DNA of 64,000 nucleotides from an uncultured Barnesiella sp. (GTDB taxonomy: Bacteria; Bacteroidota; Bacteroidia; Bacteroidales; Barnesiellaceae): positions 1 through 64,000 of the forward strand of contig CALUFO010000012.1 of assembly GCA_944320015.1 (NCBI GenBank). Direction: 5' to 3'. Below, one piece after another: positions 17,566 to 25,145 of the stretch. Positions within the stretch are counted from its first letter, which is position 1, and each line of letters begins with the position of its first letter. Both the position numbers and the translations under genes were made by a program. The notes under the pieces are model-generated. The model was not told where the DNA came from and did not search any database. It saw nothing but the letters and a program-made list of their open reading frames with translations.

Positions 17566-18680
17566 GAACTATATTTTTTTAATAGCCGTTGGTCGGCGAT
17601 GATGCCTCCGCCGATGATGCGGTTGTCCCGGTAAATGACAGCCGATTGACCGGGAGTGACGGCCGATGCGTCGTGCTGGAACAGGACAAGCCATTCGCCG
17701 GGGTCCTCGCCCTTTTGGAGAGAGGCCGGTATGGCCGCGCTGCGGTAGCGGATTTGCACATCGACAGTACCAGCGTCTTCCAACGAGCCGGGGATAGCCT
17801 CGATAACCTCGGAGATAACCATTCGCCGGGTGAGCAACTCTTCGCGTTCGCCCAGCCGTATGGTATTTTTCACGGGGTTTATGCGGGTGACAAACATAGG
17901 TTTCCCGAGGGCGATTTCCAATCCTTTGCGTTGACCTATGGTGTAGAAGGGAAAACCCTTGTGCTGACCGAGTTTGCGCCCAAGGGCGTCGACAAAGTAC
18001 CCACCGGCCACCTGCCGGTCGAGGTCGGGCAGTTGTTCCCGCAAGAAATCGCGATAATCATTGGGAATAAAGCATACTTCCATGCTTTCCTTCTTCTCGA
18101 CTTTCTCGTGAAATCCTTTTCCCTCGACATATTTCTTTATCTCCTCTTTGGTGATGCCGCCCAACGGAAAGATAGTTCGGGATAGCTCTTGCTGTCCCAG
18201 CCGCCAGAGAAAATACGATTGGTCTTTCTTCGCATCGGCACCCCGCCCCAGCACGAAGTAGCCGTTTTCTTGCAGAATGCGGGCGTAGTGGCCTGTCGCC
18301 ACCCAGTGGCACCCCAACCGGTCGGCCTCTTGCAACAGGTAGTGCCATTTGAACTGACGGTTGCACATGACACAAGGATTGGGGGTTTTCCCTTTGAGAT
18401 ATTCATCGATGAAACTTTTAATGACACTTCCTCTAAACTCTTCCCGCACATCGAGGATGTGATGCTCGACACCTATCTTCTCGGCCAATTCCCGAGCTTC
18501 CAAGGCAAATTGCGGCGTAGTTTGCCCCTCATGGGGAAAGTGACGGGGCAAATCCCACATGCGCATGGTGAGCCCTACTACTTCGTAACCCTGTTCTTGC
18601 AGGATCATGCAGGCGGCCGAACTGTCGATGCCGCCACTCATGCCTATGAGTACTCTTTTGTTGGAATCTACATGTTTCAT
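17562..18680 (-). CDS. mnmA: tRNA-specific 2-thiouridylase
   Basis: This 372-residue enzyme thiolates U34 of tRNA-Lys, -Glu and -Gln. It has the PP-loop GMSGGIDSSAACMILQEQGY (residues 13-32), GLTMRMWD, and the two catalytic cysteines in TPNPCVMCNRQFKW and MEVCFIPND. ATGHYARI, GQRKGLEIALG and the C-terminal barrel with VQIRYRSAAIPA complete the family pattern. The ATG at 18680 gives normal family length; the reading frame is open further upstream without similarity. It heads the seven-gene minus-strand run. A -7 element lies so close that the transcript may be nearly leaderless. Confidence 0.95.
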   Translation of the reverse strand: MKHVDSNKRVLIGMSGGIDSSAACMILQEQGYEVVGLTMRMWDLPRHFPHEGQTTPQFALEARELAEKIGVEHHILDVREEFRGSVIKSFIDEYLKGKTPNPCVMCNRQFKWHYLLQEADRLGCHWVATGHYARILQENGYFVLGRGADAKKDQSYFLWRLGQQELSRTIFPLGGITKEEIKKYVEGKGFHEKVEKKESMEVCFIPNDYRDFLREQLPDLDRQVAGGYFVDALGRKLGQHKGFPFYTIGQRKGLEIALGKPMFVTRINPVKNTIRLGEREELLTRRMVISEVIEAIPGSLEDAGTVDVQIRYRSAAIPASLQKGEDPGEWLVLFQHDASAVTPGQSAVIYRDNRIIGGGIIADQRLLKKYSS

Positions 18681-18687
18681 ATGACCA

Positions 18688-18695
18688 CAAAAATA
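18688..18695 (-). promoter_or_regulatory. -7 element directly before mnmA
   Basis: TATTTTTG on the minus strand, ending 8 nt before the ATG at 18680. If used, transcription would start within a base or two of the start codon. Confidence 0.45.
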
Positions 18696-18767
18696 ACGAA
18701 CTTTTGCGAGGCACACGGCAATATAAGACGAAAACATATAGGGACAAAATGTTAAAAAACGGATAGC

Positions 18768-18801
18768 TTTTGGCTGTCTCGGATGAAAAAGAGTATCTTT
18801 G
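18768..18801 (+). promoter_or_regulatory. Promoter of the structured orphan RNA
   Basis: TTTTGG at 18768-18773 and TATCTTTG at 18794-18801 are 20 nt apart, a near-ideal Bacteroidota promoter. No protein gene follows on this strand for 5 kb; the structured region begins 23 nt downstream. Confidence 0.75.
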
Positions 18802-18806
18802 AAAAA

Positions 18807-18996
18807 ACATAATAAAGAATATAAGCGTTTAGAAATATTACCTCTATTCGAAATCAGCAAAATTCTTCAATGGTGGGGTAATAGACAGCTAAACGCCTAC
18901 GCTTGTTATAGGACAAGCGTGGGCTGGTTGTTTATTCACCAAAGGTATTGCTGAACCTCGAATAGGATAAACCATCGGGCTCACGCTTCTTTTTTT
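18807..18996 (+). ncRNA. Structured small RNA, about 190 nt, class unknown (6S-like candidate)
   Basis: A free-standing transcript runs from a good promoter to a hairpin with seven T. Domain I: GCGTTTAG (18825-18832) pairs with CTAAACGC (18889-18896), and inside it TATTACCTC (18836-18844) pairs with GGGGTAATA (18875-18883). Domain II: AAGCGTG (18915-18921) pairs with CACGCTT (18982-18988), enclosing GGTT..TTAT with GATAAACC and AGGT with ACCT; the T-run (18990-18996) follows. ACGCTTGT (18899-18906) can instead pair with ACAAGCGT (18913-18920), which excludes the domain II stem. Size, isolation and refolding potential fit 6S RNA (the Bacteroidales-1 class), but I cannot confirm the class. The remainder, 18997-19287, holds no gene I can support. 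Confidence 0.65.
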
Positions 18997-19287
18997 ATCT
19001 GTTGAATGGGGCGCCTTTCCCGAGGTTAAAGAGGGTAATCTGGATTTATTTTCTGCGAGATGAGCCACAAATCGAAGTGTGTGGACTACTTATTGGGTCA
19101 TAGTCTTGACCTTTGAGAATTGTTTGGTTGTAAAATCATCGCAGAAGGAGAAGGGAAAGCAGTTCGTTTTACGGCTTTCTCTTCGTTATTTTCCGGCACA
19201 GCATTTTAGGACAACCCATCCGGCTGCCCTCCTTTCCTATCTCAGGAGGAAGAATCCTTTCTCTCCTCGCCTACCTCTTGCTTGTGC

Positions 19288-19324
19288 AAAAAAAAACAGA
19301 GCCTATCGGTGAAACAGGCTCTGT
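19288..19324 (-). terminator. Terminator of the PSP1-gldH transcript
   Basis: On the minus strand ACAGAGCCT (19324-19316) pairs with AGGCTCTGT (19304-19296), followed by an unbroken T-run to about 19288. Strong intrinsic terminator. Its stem begins like the hairpin at 126-167. Confidence 0.9.
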
Positions 19325-19359
19325 CTATATCGAGATTGGGGAAAATCGTGAAACCCGCC

Positions 19360-19842
19360 TTACTCGTCGCTATGAGGCGCGATGCGGATACCCACATCGG
19401 TAATGCCCCTGATGCGGTCGTCGCGCATAGCTTGCTGTATGGTGAATACCTGTCCTTCCCGTGAAAAGCGGAAATTATCGTCGAGCAAGAGTTCTTGCTG
19501 GTAATAGGAACCCCAACCCCCACCCGACCATCGGCCGAACTCGTCGGCCAATTCGCAATTTACCGTGTCGGTTTTCATTTGTCCATCTGCTCCGTGGTAC
19601 GAAACAAACAGCCACAGGTTCCGATAAGTATATTCGCCATTATGGCGAAGCGTGAGATAGAGGTCGTATCGGGAGAGTGTATCGGGAACCTCGGGTGTGA
19701 AGCGTTGTACATCGCGTTTGAACCAGCCGTTTTTGGGCAGTGTGTTGAACGAGTTGTACACATCGGTTTGCCCGCAGGAGAACAGGGTCCCCAGCGAGAG
19801 GGCTATCGCCGCCATATTTATCAAACTTTTCGACACACGCAT
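19360..19842 (-). CDS. gldH: Gliding motility lipoprotein GldH
   Basis: A 160-residue lipoprotein with signal peptide and lipobox TLFSC. The GldH pattern is clear: YNSFNTLPKNGWFKRDVQRF, YDLYLTLRHNGEYTYRNLWLFV, GRWSGGGWGSYYQQELLL, and the C-terminal VFTIQQAMRDDRIRGITDVGIRI. In gliding Bacteroidota GldH is required for gliding and T9SS-linked functions; in non-gliding Bacteroidales it persists with an unclear role. The start at 19842 lies 13 nt after the PSP1-domain gene, so the two form an operon ending at the terminator 19288-19324. Confidence 0.9.
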   Translation of the reverse strand: MRVSKSLINMAAIALSLGTLFSCGQTDVYNSFNTLPKNGWFKRDVQRFTPEVPDTLSRYDLYLTLRHNGEYTYRNLWLFVSYHGADGQMKTDTVNCELADEFGRWSGGGWGSYYQQELLLDDNFRFSREGQVFTIQQAMRDDRIRGITDVGIRIAPHSDE

Positions 19843-19855
19843 CGTCCCGAGTTTT

Positions 19856-21163
19856 TTACTCTTGCTTATTGGGTTTCTCCTGTTTGGGCGCTTTCTCTCC
19901 GCCATTGGAAGCCGGTTTGTCTCCTTTGCCATTCTTGTCGTTACCCGACTTGCCCTGACGGGATTGTTTATTCGAGCCTTGATTGTTGCCCGACTTGTTG
20001 TTGCCGCCACCCGATTGCTGCCGGCGGTTGTTATTGTTGTTTCCTCCGCCGTTGTTGCTTTTTTTCTTCTTGTTTTTCTTCGCCTTGTCAAATCGAGTGA
20101 GGCTGTCTTGCCCTACCACGTCTTCAAATTCACGGCGCTCGGGAGCGCGGGTTCCATTTTCCGATTCGAGTGTGTCGGGTTTGACACCCCGTTTATTCAA
20201 CGCGATTACCTCAAACACCCTATCGGCATCTACTGTGACCAAATTGGCCGCGATAGATTTATCGGTCGAATAGGTCATCTCCCGCTTGAAAATATCGGTT
20301 TTGAAATGATAGTAGGTGTTCAACTTCGTCTCGAGCGGAATTTCCCGGGACGGCAATCGTTTTTGAGCCTCGACATAAGCGTCGGCTTCGTAATTGAGAC
20401 AGCATTTCAGTTTGGCGCACTGCCCGGCCAGTTTTTGGGGATTGAGCGCAATATCTTGGAAGCGGGCCGCGCTGGTCGCCACCGAGACAAAGCTGGTCAT
20501 CCACCCCGAGCAACACAGTTGCCGTCCACACGGGCCCAAGCCGCCTATTCGTCCGGCTTCTTGCCGGGCGCCTATCTGTTTCATCTCGATACGCACCCTG
20601 AATACCTCGGCCAGCACTTTGATCAATTGGCGGAAATCGACCCGCTCGTCGGCTATGTAATAGAAGATGGCTTTATTGCCGTCGCCTTGATACTCGACAT
20701 CGCCGATCTTCATATCCAAGTGCAGTTCCTCGGCAATCTTGCGAGCCCTAATCATCGTATCGTGTTCTTTCGCTTTGGCCTCCTCGAATTTTTCGAGGTC
20801 ATTGGGTTTGGCTTTGCGATAGATGCGTTTCAACTCGACATCGGGCTTCACATTGTTTTTCTTCATTTGCAAGGGAACCAACCGCCCGGTAAGAGTCACC
20901 TCGCCTATGTCGTGCCCGGGCGACGCCTCCACGGCAACCAAGTCGCCGGGCTCCAACTTGATATGGGTGGTATTACGGTAATATCCCTTGCGGGTATTTT
21001 TAAACCGCACCTCGACCAAATCGGTCTCGTTGTGCGACTCGGGAATATCGGCGAGCCAGTCGTAGACCTCGAGTTTCGCCCCTTTGCGCCGGCAAGCCTC
21101 GGGGGTGAACGACGCCTTTTCCGAGGGATTATTTATCGTATTGTTATCGTTGGTATTGTTCAT
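19856..21163 (-). CDS. PSP1-domain (RicT/YaaT-like) protein
   Basis: A 435-residue cytoplasmic protein. The PSP1 C-terminal domain is evident in GDLVAVEASPGHDIGEVTLTG, FYYIADERVDFRQLIKVLA, and the Cys-rich signature RIGGLGPCGRQLCCSGW followed by LAGQCAKLKCCLNYE. Bacillus RicT of this family is part of an RNA-processing and Fe-S complex partnering RNase Y, and here rny is the next gene upstream on the same strand, which supports a similar role. The last 100 residues are a low-complexity Asn/Gly/Lys/Gln tail with runs of N and K, probably disordered and possibly RNA-binding. Operon with gldH. Confidence 0.85.
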   Translation of the reverse strand: MNNTNDNNTINNPSEKASFTPEACRRKGAKLEVYDWLADIPESHNETDLVEVRFKNTRKGYYRNTTHIKLEPGDLVAVEASPGHDIGEVTLTGRLVPLQMKKNNVKPDVELKRIYRKAKPNDLEKFEEAKAKEHDTMIRARKIAEELHLDMKIGDVEYQGDGNKAIFYYIADERVDFRQLIKVLAEVFRVRIEMKQIGARQEAGRIGGLGPCGRQLCCSGWMTSFVSVATSAARFQDIALNPQKLAGQCAKLKCCLNYEADAYVEAQKRLPSREIPLETKLNTYYHFKTDIFKREMTYSTDKSIAANLVTVDADRVFEVIALNKRGVKPDTLESENGTRAPERREFEDVVGQDSLTRFDKAKKNKKKKSNNGGGNNNNNRRQQSGGGNNKSGNNQGSNKQSRQGKSGNDKNGKGDKPASNGGEKAPKQEKPNKQE

Positions 21164-21280
21164 TGTAATCTATCATTAATACGGGACAAGGCCTCAGTTC
21201 GTACACGAAATCACATTCGGGTAACGCCCTACGGCCTCGTCGTTCGTTTTTTACAGTGGGAGCGGTATGGCGTCTCCTGA

Positions 21281-22822
21281 TTATTTGGCAAAACTTACGG
21301 CACGAGTTTCGCGGATAACGGTAATTTTCACCTGTCCGGGATAGGTCATCTCGTCTTGGATACGTTTTGCGATTTCGGTCGAAAGGTTTTCGGTTTCAGC
21401 GTCGTCGATCTTATCGGCGCCTACGATCACACGCAACTCACGGCCGGCCTGAATGGCATAGGTTTTCAATACGCCCGGATAAGAGAGGGCGAGTTGCTCG
21501 AGGTCGTTCAAGCGCTTGATATAAGCCTCTACAATTTCGCGGCGGGCTCCGGGACGGGCTCCCGAAATGGCGTCGCACACCTGCACGATAGGAGCCAGCA
21601 GGCTGGTCATCTCGGTCTCGTCGTGGTGGGCGCCTATGGCGTTGCAAATATCGGGTTTCTCCTTGTATTTCTCGGCCAGTTTCATACCCAGCAGGGCGTG
21701 CGGCAATTCGGGTTCTTCGTCGGGCACTTTGCCTATATCGTGCAACAATCCGGCACGACGGGCTTTCTTCGGGTTCAGCCCCAACTCCGACGCCATTACG
21801 GCGCAGAGGTTGGCTGTCTCGCGGGAGTGTTGCAGCAGGTTCTGGCCGTAGGACGAACGGTATTTCATCTTTCCTACCAACCGAATCAATTCGGGGTGCA
21901 ACCCGTGTACACCGAGGTCGATAGCCGTGCGTTTACCGGTTTCGATAATCTCTTCTTCAATTTGCTTGCGCACTTTGGCGACCACCTCTTCGATACGGGC
22001 GGGATGGATACGGCCATCGGTAACCAGCTGGTGCAAAGCCAAGCGAGCGATTTCGCGGCGTACCGGGTCGAAAGCCGACAGCACAATGGCCTCGGGGGTA
22101 TCGTCGACAATGATTTCCACCCCGGTAGCGGCTTCGAGAGCCCGTATGTTACGGCCTTCACGCCCGATGATACGTCCCTTGATTTCGTCCGATTCGATAT
22201 GGAACACCGTTACCGAGTTCTCGATAGCGGTCTCGGTAGCCACCCGTTGAATGCTTTGTATCACGATGCGCTTGGCTTCTTTGTTGGCCGTCATCTTGGC
22301 ATCGTCCATGATGTCGTTGATATACGAGGCGGCTTGCGACTTGGCCTCTTCTTTCAACGATTCGACCAACCGTTCCTTAGCCTCTTCGGCCGAGATTCCC
22401 GAAAGGTGTTCGAGGCGTTCCACTTCCGATTTATGAAGTTTTTCCAACTCTTGTTTTTTCTTCTCTACCACTTCGAGCTGGTTATCGAGGTTGACACGAA
22501 TGGCGTCGGCCTCGCTCTTTTTACGTTGCAACTCTTGTTGTTGTTGAGCCAGCTGCATTTCGCGTTGTTTCAGTTTAGCCTCGGCCGATTGCAATTTGGC
22601 ATTGCGTGCATTGGCCTGCTTCTCCATCTCGGCTTTCATGTGGATAAACTTCTCTTTGACTTCGAGCAACTTGTTTTTCTTTATCACTTCGGCTTCTTTT
22701 TCGGCCTCTTCCAAAATAGTCTTCGACCGAGCCGCGAGCAGATAGCGGTTCACGAGAAAAACCACGAGGCCTCCTACCACCAAGCTACCTACAATTACAG
22801 AAATCATTAGTATGTAATTCAT
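21281..22822 (-). CDS. rny: Ribonuclease Y
   Basis: A 513-residue membrane-anchored endoribonuclease. Residues 4-26 form one transmembrane helix, followed by a long coiled coil (about 30-190) rich in Glu/Lys/Gln. The KH domain contains [21 protein letters not shown], and the HD domain has [13 protein letters not shown] with GAHHDETE. Length and order are those of RNase Y, which initiates mRNA decay at the inner membrane. It starts downstream of a strong hairpin terminator that separates it from zapA. The PSP1/gldH pair follows 117 nt after it. Confidence 0.96.
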   Translation of the reverse strand: MNYILMISVIVGSLVVGGLVVFLVNRYLLAARSKTILEEAEKEAEVIKKNKLLEVKEKFIHMKAEMEKQANARNAKLQSAEAKLKQREMQLAQQQQELQRKKSEADAIRVNLDNQLEVVEKKKQELEKLHKSEVERLEHLSGISAEEAKERLVESLKEEAKSQAASYINDIMDDAKMTANKEAKRIVIQSIQRVATETAIENSVTVFHIESDEIKGRIIGREGRNIRALEAATGVEIIVDDTPEAIVLSAFDPVRREIARLALHQLVTDGRIHPARIEEVVAKVRKQIEEEIIETGKRTAIDLGVHGLHPELIRLVGKMKYRSSYGQNLLQHSRETANLCAVMASELGLNPKKARRAGLLHDIGKVPDEEPELPHALLGMKLAEKYKEKPDICNAIGAHHDETEMTSLLAPIVQVCDAISGARPGARREIVEAYIKRLNDLEQLALSYPGVLKTYAIQAGRELRVIVGADKIDDAETENLSTEIAKRIQDEMTYPGQVKITVIRETRAVSFAK

Positions 22823-22842
22823 CTTTTCTAAATTATAATTAT

Positions 22843-22890
22843 AAAAAAAGCACTACCGACCGGCCCTTCTCCCAGAGCCTGTCGCAGTGC
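22843..22890 (-). terminator. Terminator/attenuator between zapA and rny
   Basis: On the minus strand an imperfect stem of GCACTGCGACAGGC with GGTCGGTAGTGC (22890-22850) is followed by seven T. It either ends the zapA transcript or attenuates read-through into rny. Confidence 0.75.
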
Positions 22891-22928
22891 AGGAACTATC
22901 TCTTTTTTTCTTCCAGACAGTCGCTGTG

Positions 22929-23237
22929 TTACGGCTGCTGTCTTTCCAATATTTTTGCCGCCTCGGCGTCCAGCCGCTCCAAATCGAGCAACAGGGCTTT
23001 GCGGTCTTGTGCCATCTCACAATACAAACGAGCCATTTCCATCGCCACCATCGCCATCATAGATTCCGAATCCATCAATCCGTCTTTGTACTTGTCCTTA
23101 TAAAAAGCCCAACGCTTGTTGAACAAGTCGGCGGCGTCTCTCCAATATTTCTCGTCGGCCCCATAGTCGACCCGTAACGCTAACGGTTTTTTGAGGTCGG
23201 CAATCCTCAGAGTTATCTTTAATTTATCATCGTTCAT
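22929..23237 (-). CDS. zapA: Cell division protein ZapA
   Basis: A 102-residue small protein with the ZapA pattern: a short beta segment KITLRIADLKKPLALRVDYGADEKY is followed by two helices including MMAMVAMEMARLYCEM, then a coiled-coil end. ZapA tetramers crosslink FtsZ filaments at the division site. It starts 5 nt after the coiled-coil gene and ends before a terminator. Confidence 0.82.
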   Translation of the reverse strand: MNDDKLKITLRIADLKKPLALRVDYGADEKYWRDAADLFNKRWAFYKDKYKDGLMDSESMMAMVAMEMARLYCEMAQDRKALLLDLERLDAEAAKILERQQP

Positions 23238-23242
23238 AGCAT

Positions 23243-23539
23243 CTATTCATTCAAGAGGGCGATGCATTTATCGATTTCCCGCACCAATCTGGCAAACTTG
23301 GCTTTTGTTTCTTCGGTGCCTGCGACATCTTGCCCGGCCACAGTTTTCGAGAGTTTCAGGTTTTTATATTTTTTCTCCAACTCCTCGTATCGCTGCCGCA
23401 AGGCTTGTATCTCTTGCTCCCGTTGCGTCAACTGCGCTTTAAGGGCTCCGTTTTCGTTCTCGAAAGTTTTACATAAATCGCTCATAGCATGAAACTTAGC
23501 AATCAGCGAGTCTATTATATCTTTCGAACTTCCGGCCAT
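23243..23539 (-). CDS. Small coiled-coil protein, probable ZapA partner
   Basis: A 98-residue protein, almost entirely helical, with a heptad-like Leu/Glu/Lys region at about residues 22-60 (ENGALKAQLTQREQEIQAL). No enzymatic motif. Such a gene directly upstream of zapA is common in Bacteroidota, so a divisome role like that of ZapB is plausible but inferred. Five-nt spacing to zapA indicates co-translation. Confidence 0.65.
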   Translation of the reverse strand: MAGSSKDIIDSLIAKFHAMSDLCKTFENENGALKAQLTQREQEIQALRQRYEELEKKYKNLKLSKTVAGQDVAGTEETKAKFARLVREIDKCIALLNE

Positions 23540-23800
23540 TACTTCACCAAATTTCTATACAAATATAGGTATTTCCTACCAAAAGCGGCAATATCGGCGG
23601 GAATATTTCTTTTTTTCTCGTATTTATTACAAATTTTAAATTTATTCATATTCTCGTTTTGGCTCTTGTTCCCTGCGGGAAGAACTGCACTTCGGGCGCA
23701 TTTCTACGGCACCGTAAAAATCGTTTGGAGGGAATTGTCTTTGGATAAGATAAGATATGATGCGGCTCGGCATAGGACAAAACGAAAACTTTGTTCCTCA
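23540..23800. other. AT-rich intergenic stretch
   Basis: No gene seen between the coiled-coil gene and the dinB promoter. It contains the upstream region of the zapA operon (minus strand) but no -7 box I would defend. Confidence 0.4.
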
Positions 23801-23832
23801 TTTGCCTTTGCGCTCACCTTTCATTACCTTTG
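23801..23832 (+). promoter_or_regulatory. Promoter of dinB
   Basis: TTTG at 23801-23804 and TACCTTTG at 23825-23832 are separated by exactly 20 nt. The leader would be about 60 nt. No LexA-like operator was recognised. Confidence 0.7.
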
Positions 23833-23899
23833 TACAGAGGTCATCGGGAAGAGTGGCGGCAGATTGCTCTTTGCACCTTGGCCTCGCACCGCCACAGAT

Positions 23900-24967
23900 A
23901 TGCCGCAACGGAAAATCATACATATCGACATGGACGCTTTCTATGCCTCGGTAGAACAGCGCGACAATCCCGACTATCGGGGAAAGCCTATCGCCGTAGG
24001 GCACAGCGGGCCTCGGGGTGTCGTAGCTACGGCCAGCTACGAAGCGCGCCCCTATGGCGTACACTCGGCCATTTCATCGGCACAAGCCCGAAGGCTCTGC
24101 CCCCGGCTCATTTTCGTGGCTCCCCGGCACGAAGTGTACAAAGCGGTATCGATGCAGATACGTCGCATCTTCCTCGATTACACCGACCTCGTCGAACCGC
24201 TCTCGCTCGACGAGGCGTTTCTCGACGTGTCGCACGAGCGGTCGGCCACACTCGTGGCCCGAGAAATTAAGAAACGCATTTGGGACGAGACCCGCCTGAC
24301 GGCATCGGCCGGGATCTCGATCAACAAGATGCTGGCCAAGATAGCCTCGGACTACCGCAAGCCCAACGGACTGTTCACCATCGCCCCGGCTCAGGTCGAA
24401 GCATTTGTCGCCGCCCTGCCCGTCGAGCGGTTTTTCGGAATCGGCGAGGTGACCGCCCAAAAGATGCACGCCTTGGGCATTCTCACCGGAGCCGACTTGC
24501 GACAGTGGGACAGAGCCTCGCTCGTCCGGCAGTTCGGCAAAGCCGGAATCCTCTACTACGGCTACGCCCGTGGGATAGACGACCGAGAAGTGATACCCAA
24601 CCGCATACGCAAATCGATCAGCGCCGAAACCACTTTTGCCGAGGATACCGACGACCGCTCCCGCCTGACCAACGTATTGACCGAGGTGTGCGACGAGGTG
24701 TGGAGCCGGCTTCAACGCCACCGTTTCAAAGGGAAAACAGTGGTGTTGAAACTCAAATTCGACAATTTCAAACAGATTACCCGCTCGAAAACCCAGCCCT
24801 CTCCCATCGACTCGATGCCCCTGTTGCTTCGGCTGGCGCAAGAATTGCTGGCAAGCTGTGACTTCGAGGGGCACAAAATCCGACTCATCGGTGTCGGGGT
24901 GGGCAACTCGCCCGAAATCGCCCCCGACGGCATCCAATTACGGCTTCCGTTCGACGACCTGATTTAA
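23900..24967 (+). CDS. dinB: DNA polymerase IV (Y-family)
   Basis: A 355-residue translesion polymerase. Catalytic acids are in HIDMDAFYASVEQRDNP (residues 8-24) and in LSLDEAFLDV (Asp104/Glu105); SAGISINKMLAKIASDYRKP, a helix-hairpin-helix around FFGIGEVTAQKMHALGI and the little-finger domain follow. The C-terminus ends in QLRLPFDDLI, a clear beta-clamp binding peptide. I use the ATG at 23900; the frame is open far upstream but that part contains the promoter. Monocistronic. Confidence 0.96.
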   Translation: MPQRKIIHIDMDAFYASVEQRDNPDYRGKPIAVGHSGPRGVVATASYEARPYGVHSAISSAQARRLCPRLIFVAPRHEVYKAVSMQIRRIFLDYTDLVEPLSLDEAFLDVSHERSATLVAREIKKRIWDETRLTASAGISINKMLAKIASDYRKPNGLFTIAPAQVEAFVAALPVERFFGIGEVTAQKMHALGILTGADLRQWDRASLVRQFGKAGILYYGYARGIDDREVIPNRIRKSISAETTFAEDTDDRSRLTNVLTEVCDEVWSRLQRHRFKGKTVVLKLKFDNFKQITRSKTQPSPIDSMPLLLRLAQELLASCDFEGHKIRLIGVGVGNSPEIAPDGIQLRLPFDDLI

Positions 24968-25034
24968 TGGGGTCAGTAGAGAATCAGCGAGAAGAAGGGT
25001 TGAGACCCATAGAACCAAAAACTGTATATGAGAA

Positions 25035-25097
25035 TTTAACTCCCTCCGGCTGCACCACCTCCTTATATTGCTGGGGCAATACAGGGAAAGAGTTTAA
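25035..25097 (-). repeat. Dispersed palindromic repeat, copy A (minus orientation)
   Basis: Read on the minus strand this is TAAACTC, a hairpin around GCAATATA, GGAGG, a short second hairpin GGTGCAGCC, then GGAGGGAGTTAAA. It shares this layout with copies at 45681, 58804, 58866, 58916, 60473 and 60576. It lies between dinB and the MBOAT operon; the rest of 24968-25145 holds nothing recognisable. Confidence 0.75.
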
Positions 25098-25145
25098 TGT
25101 ATCCGTTTGCAGGAAGAAATTGAAAGCCTAAGGGCACCCTGTGAT

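Noticed and set aside
19079-19312. 77-codon frame downstream of the structured RNA
   Set aside because: No ribosome-binding site, no similarity, overlaps the gldH terminator; so the RNA is unlikely to be a leader of this frame.
19501-20100. Genes on the plus strand opposite gldH and the PSP1-domain tail
   Set aside because: The frames are created by the complement of the Asn/Gly/Lys-rich low-complexity tail.
21356-22810. Long plus-strand open frame opposite rny
   Set aside because: Antisense shadow of a well-supported RNase Y gene; no recognisable domain, promoter or ribosome-binding site.
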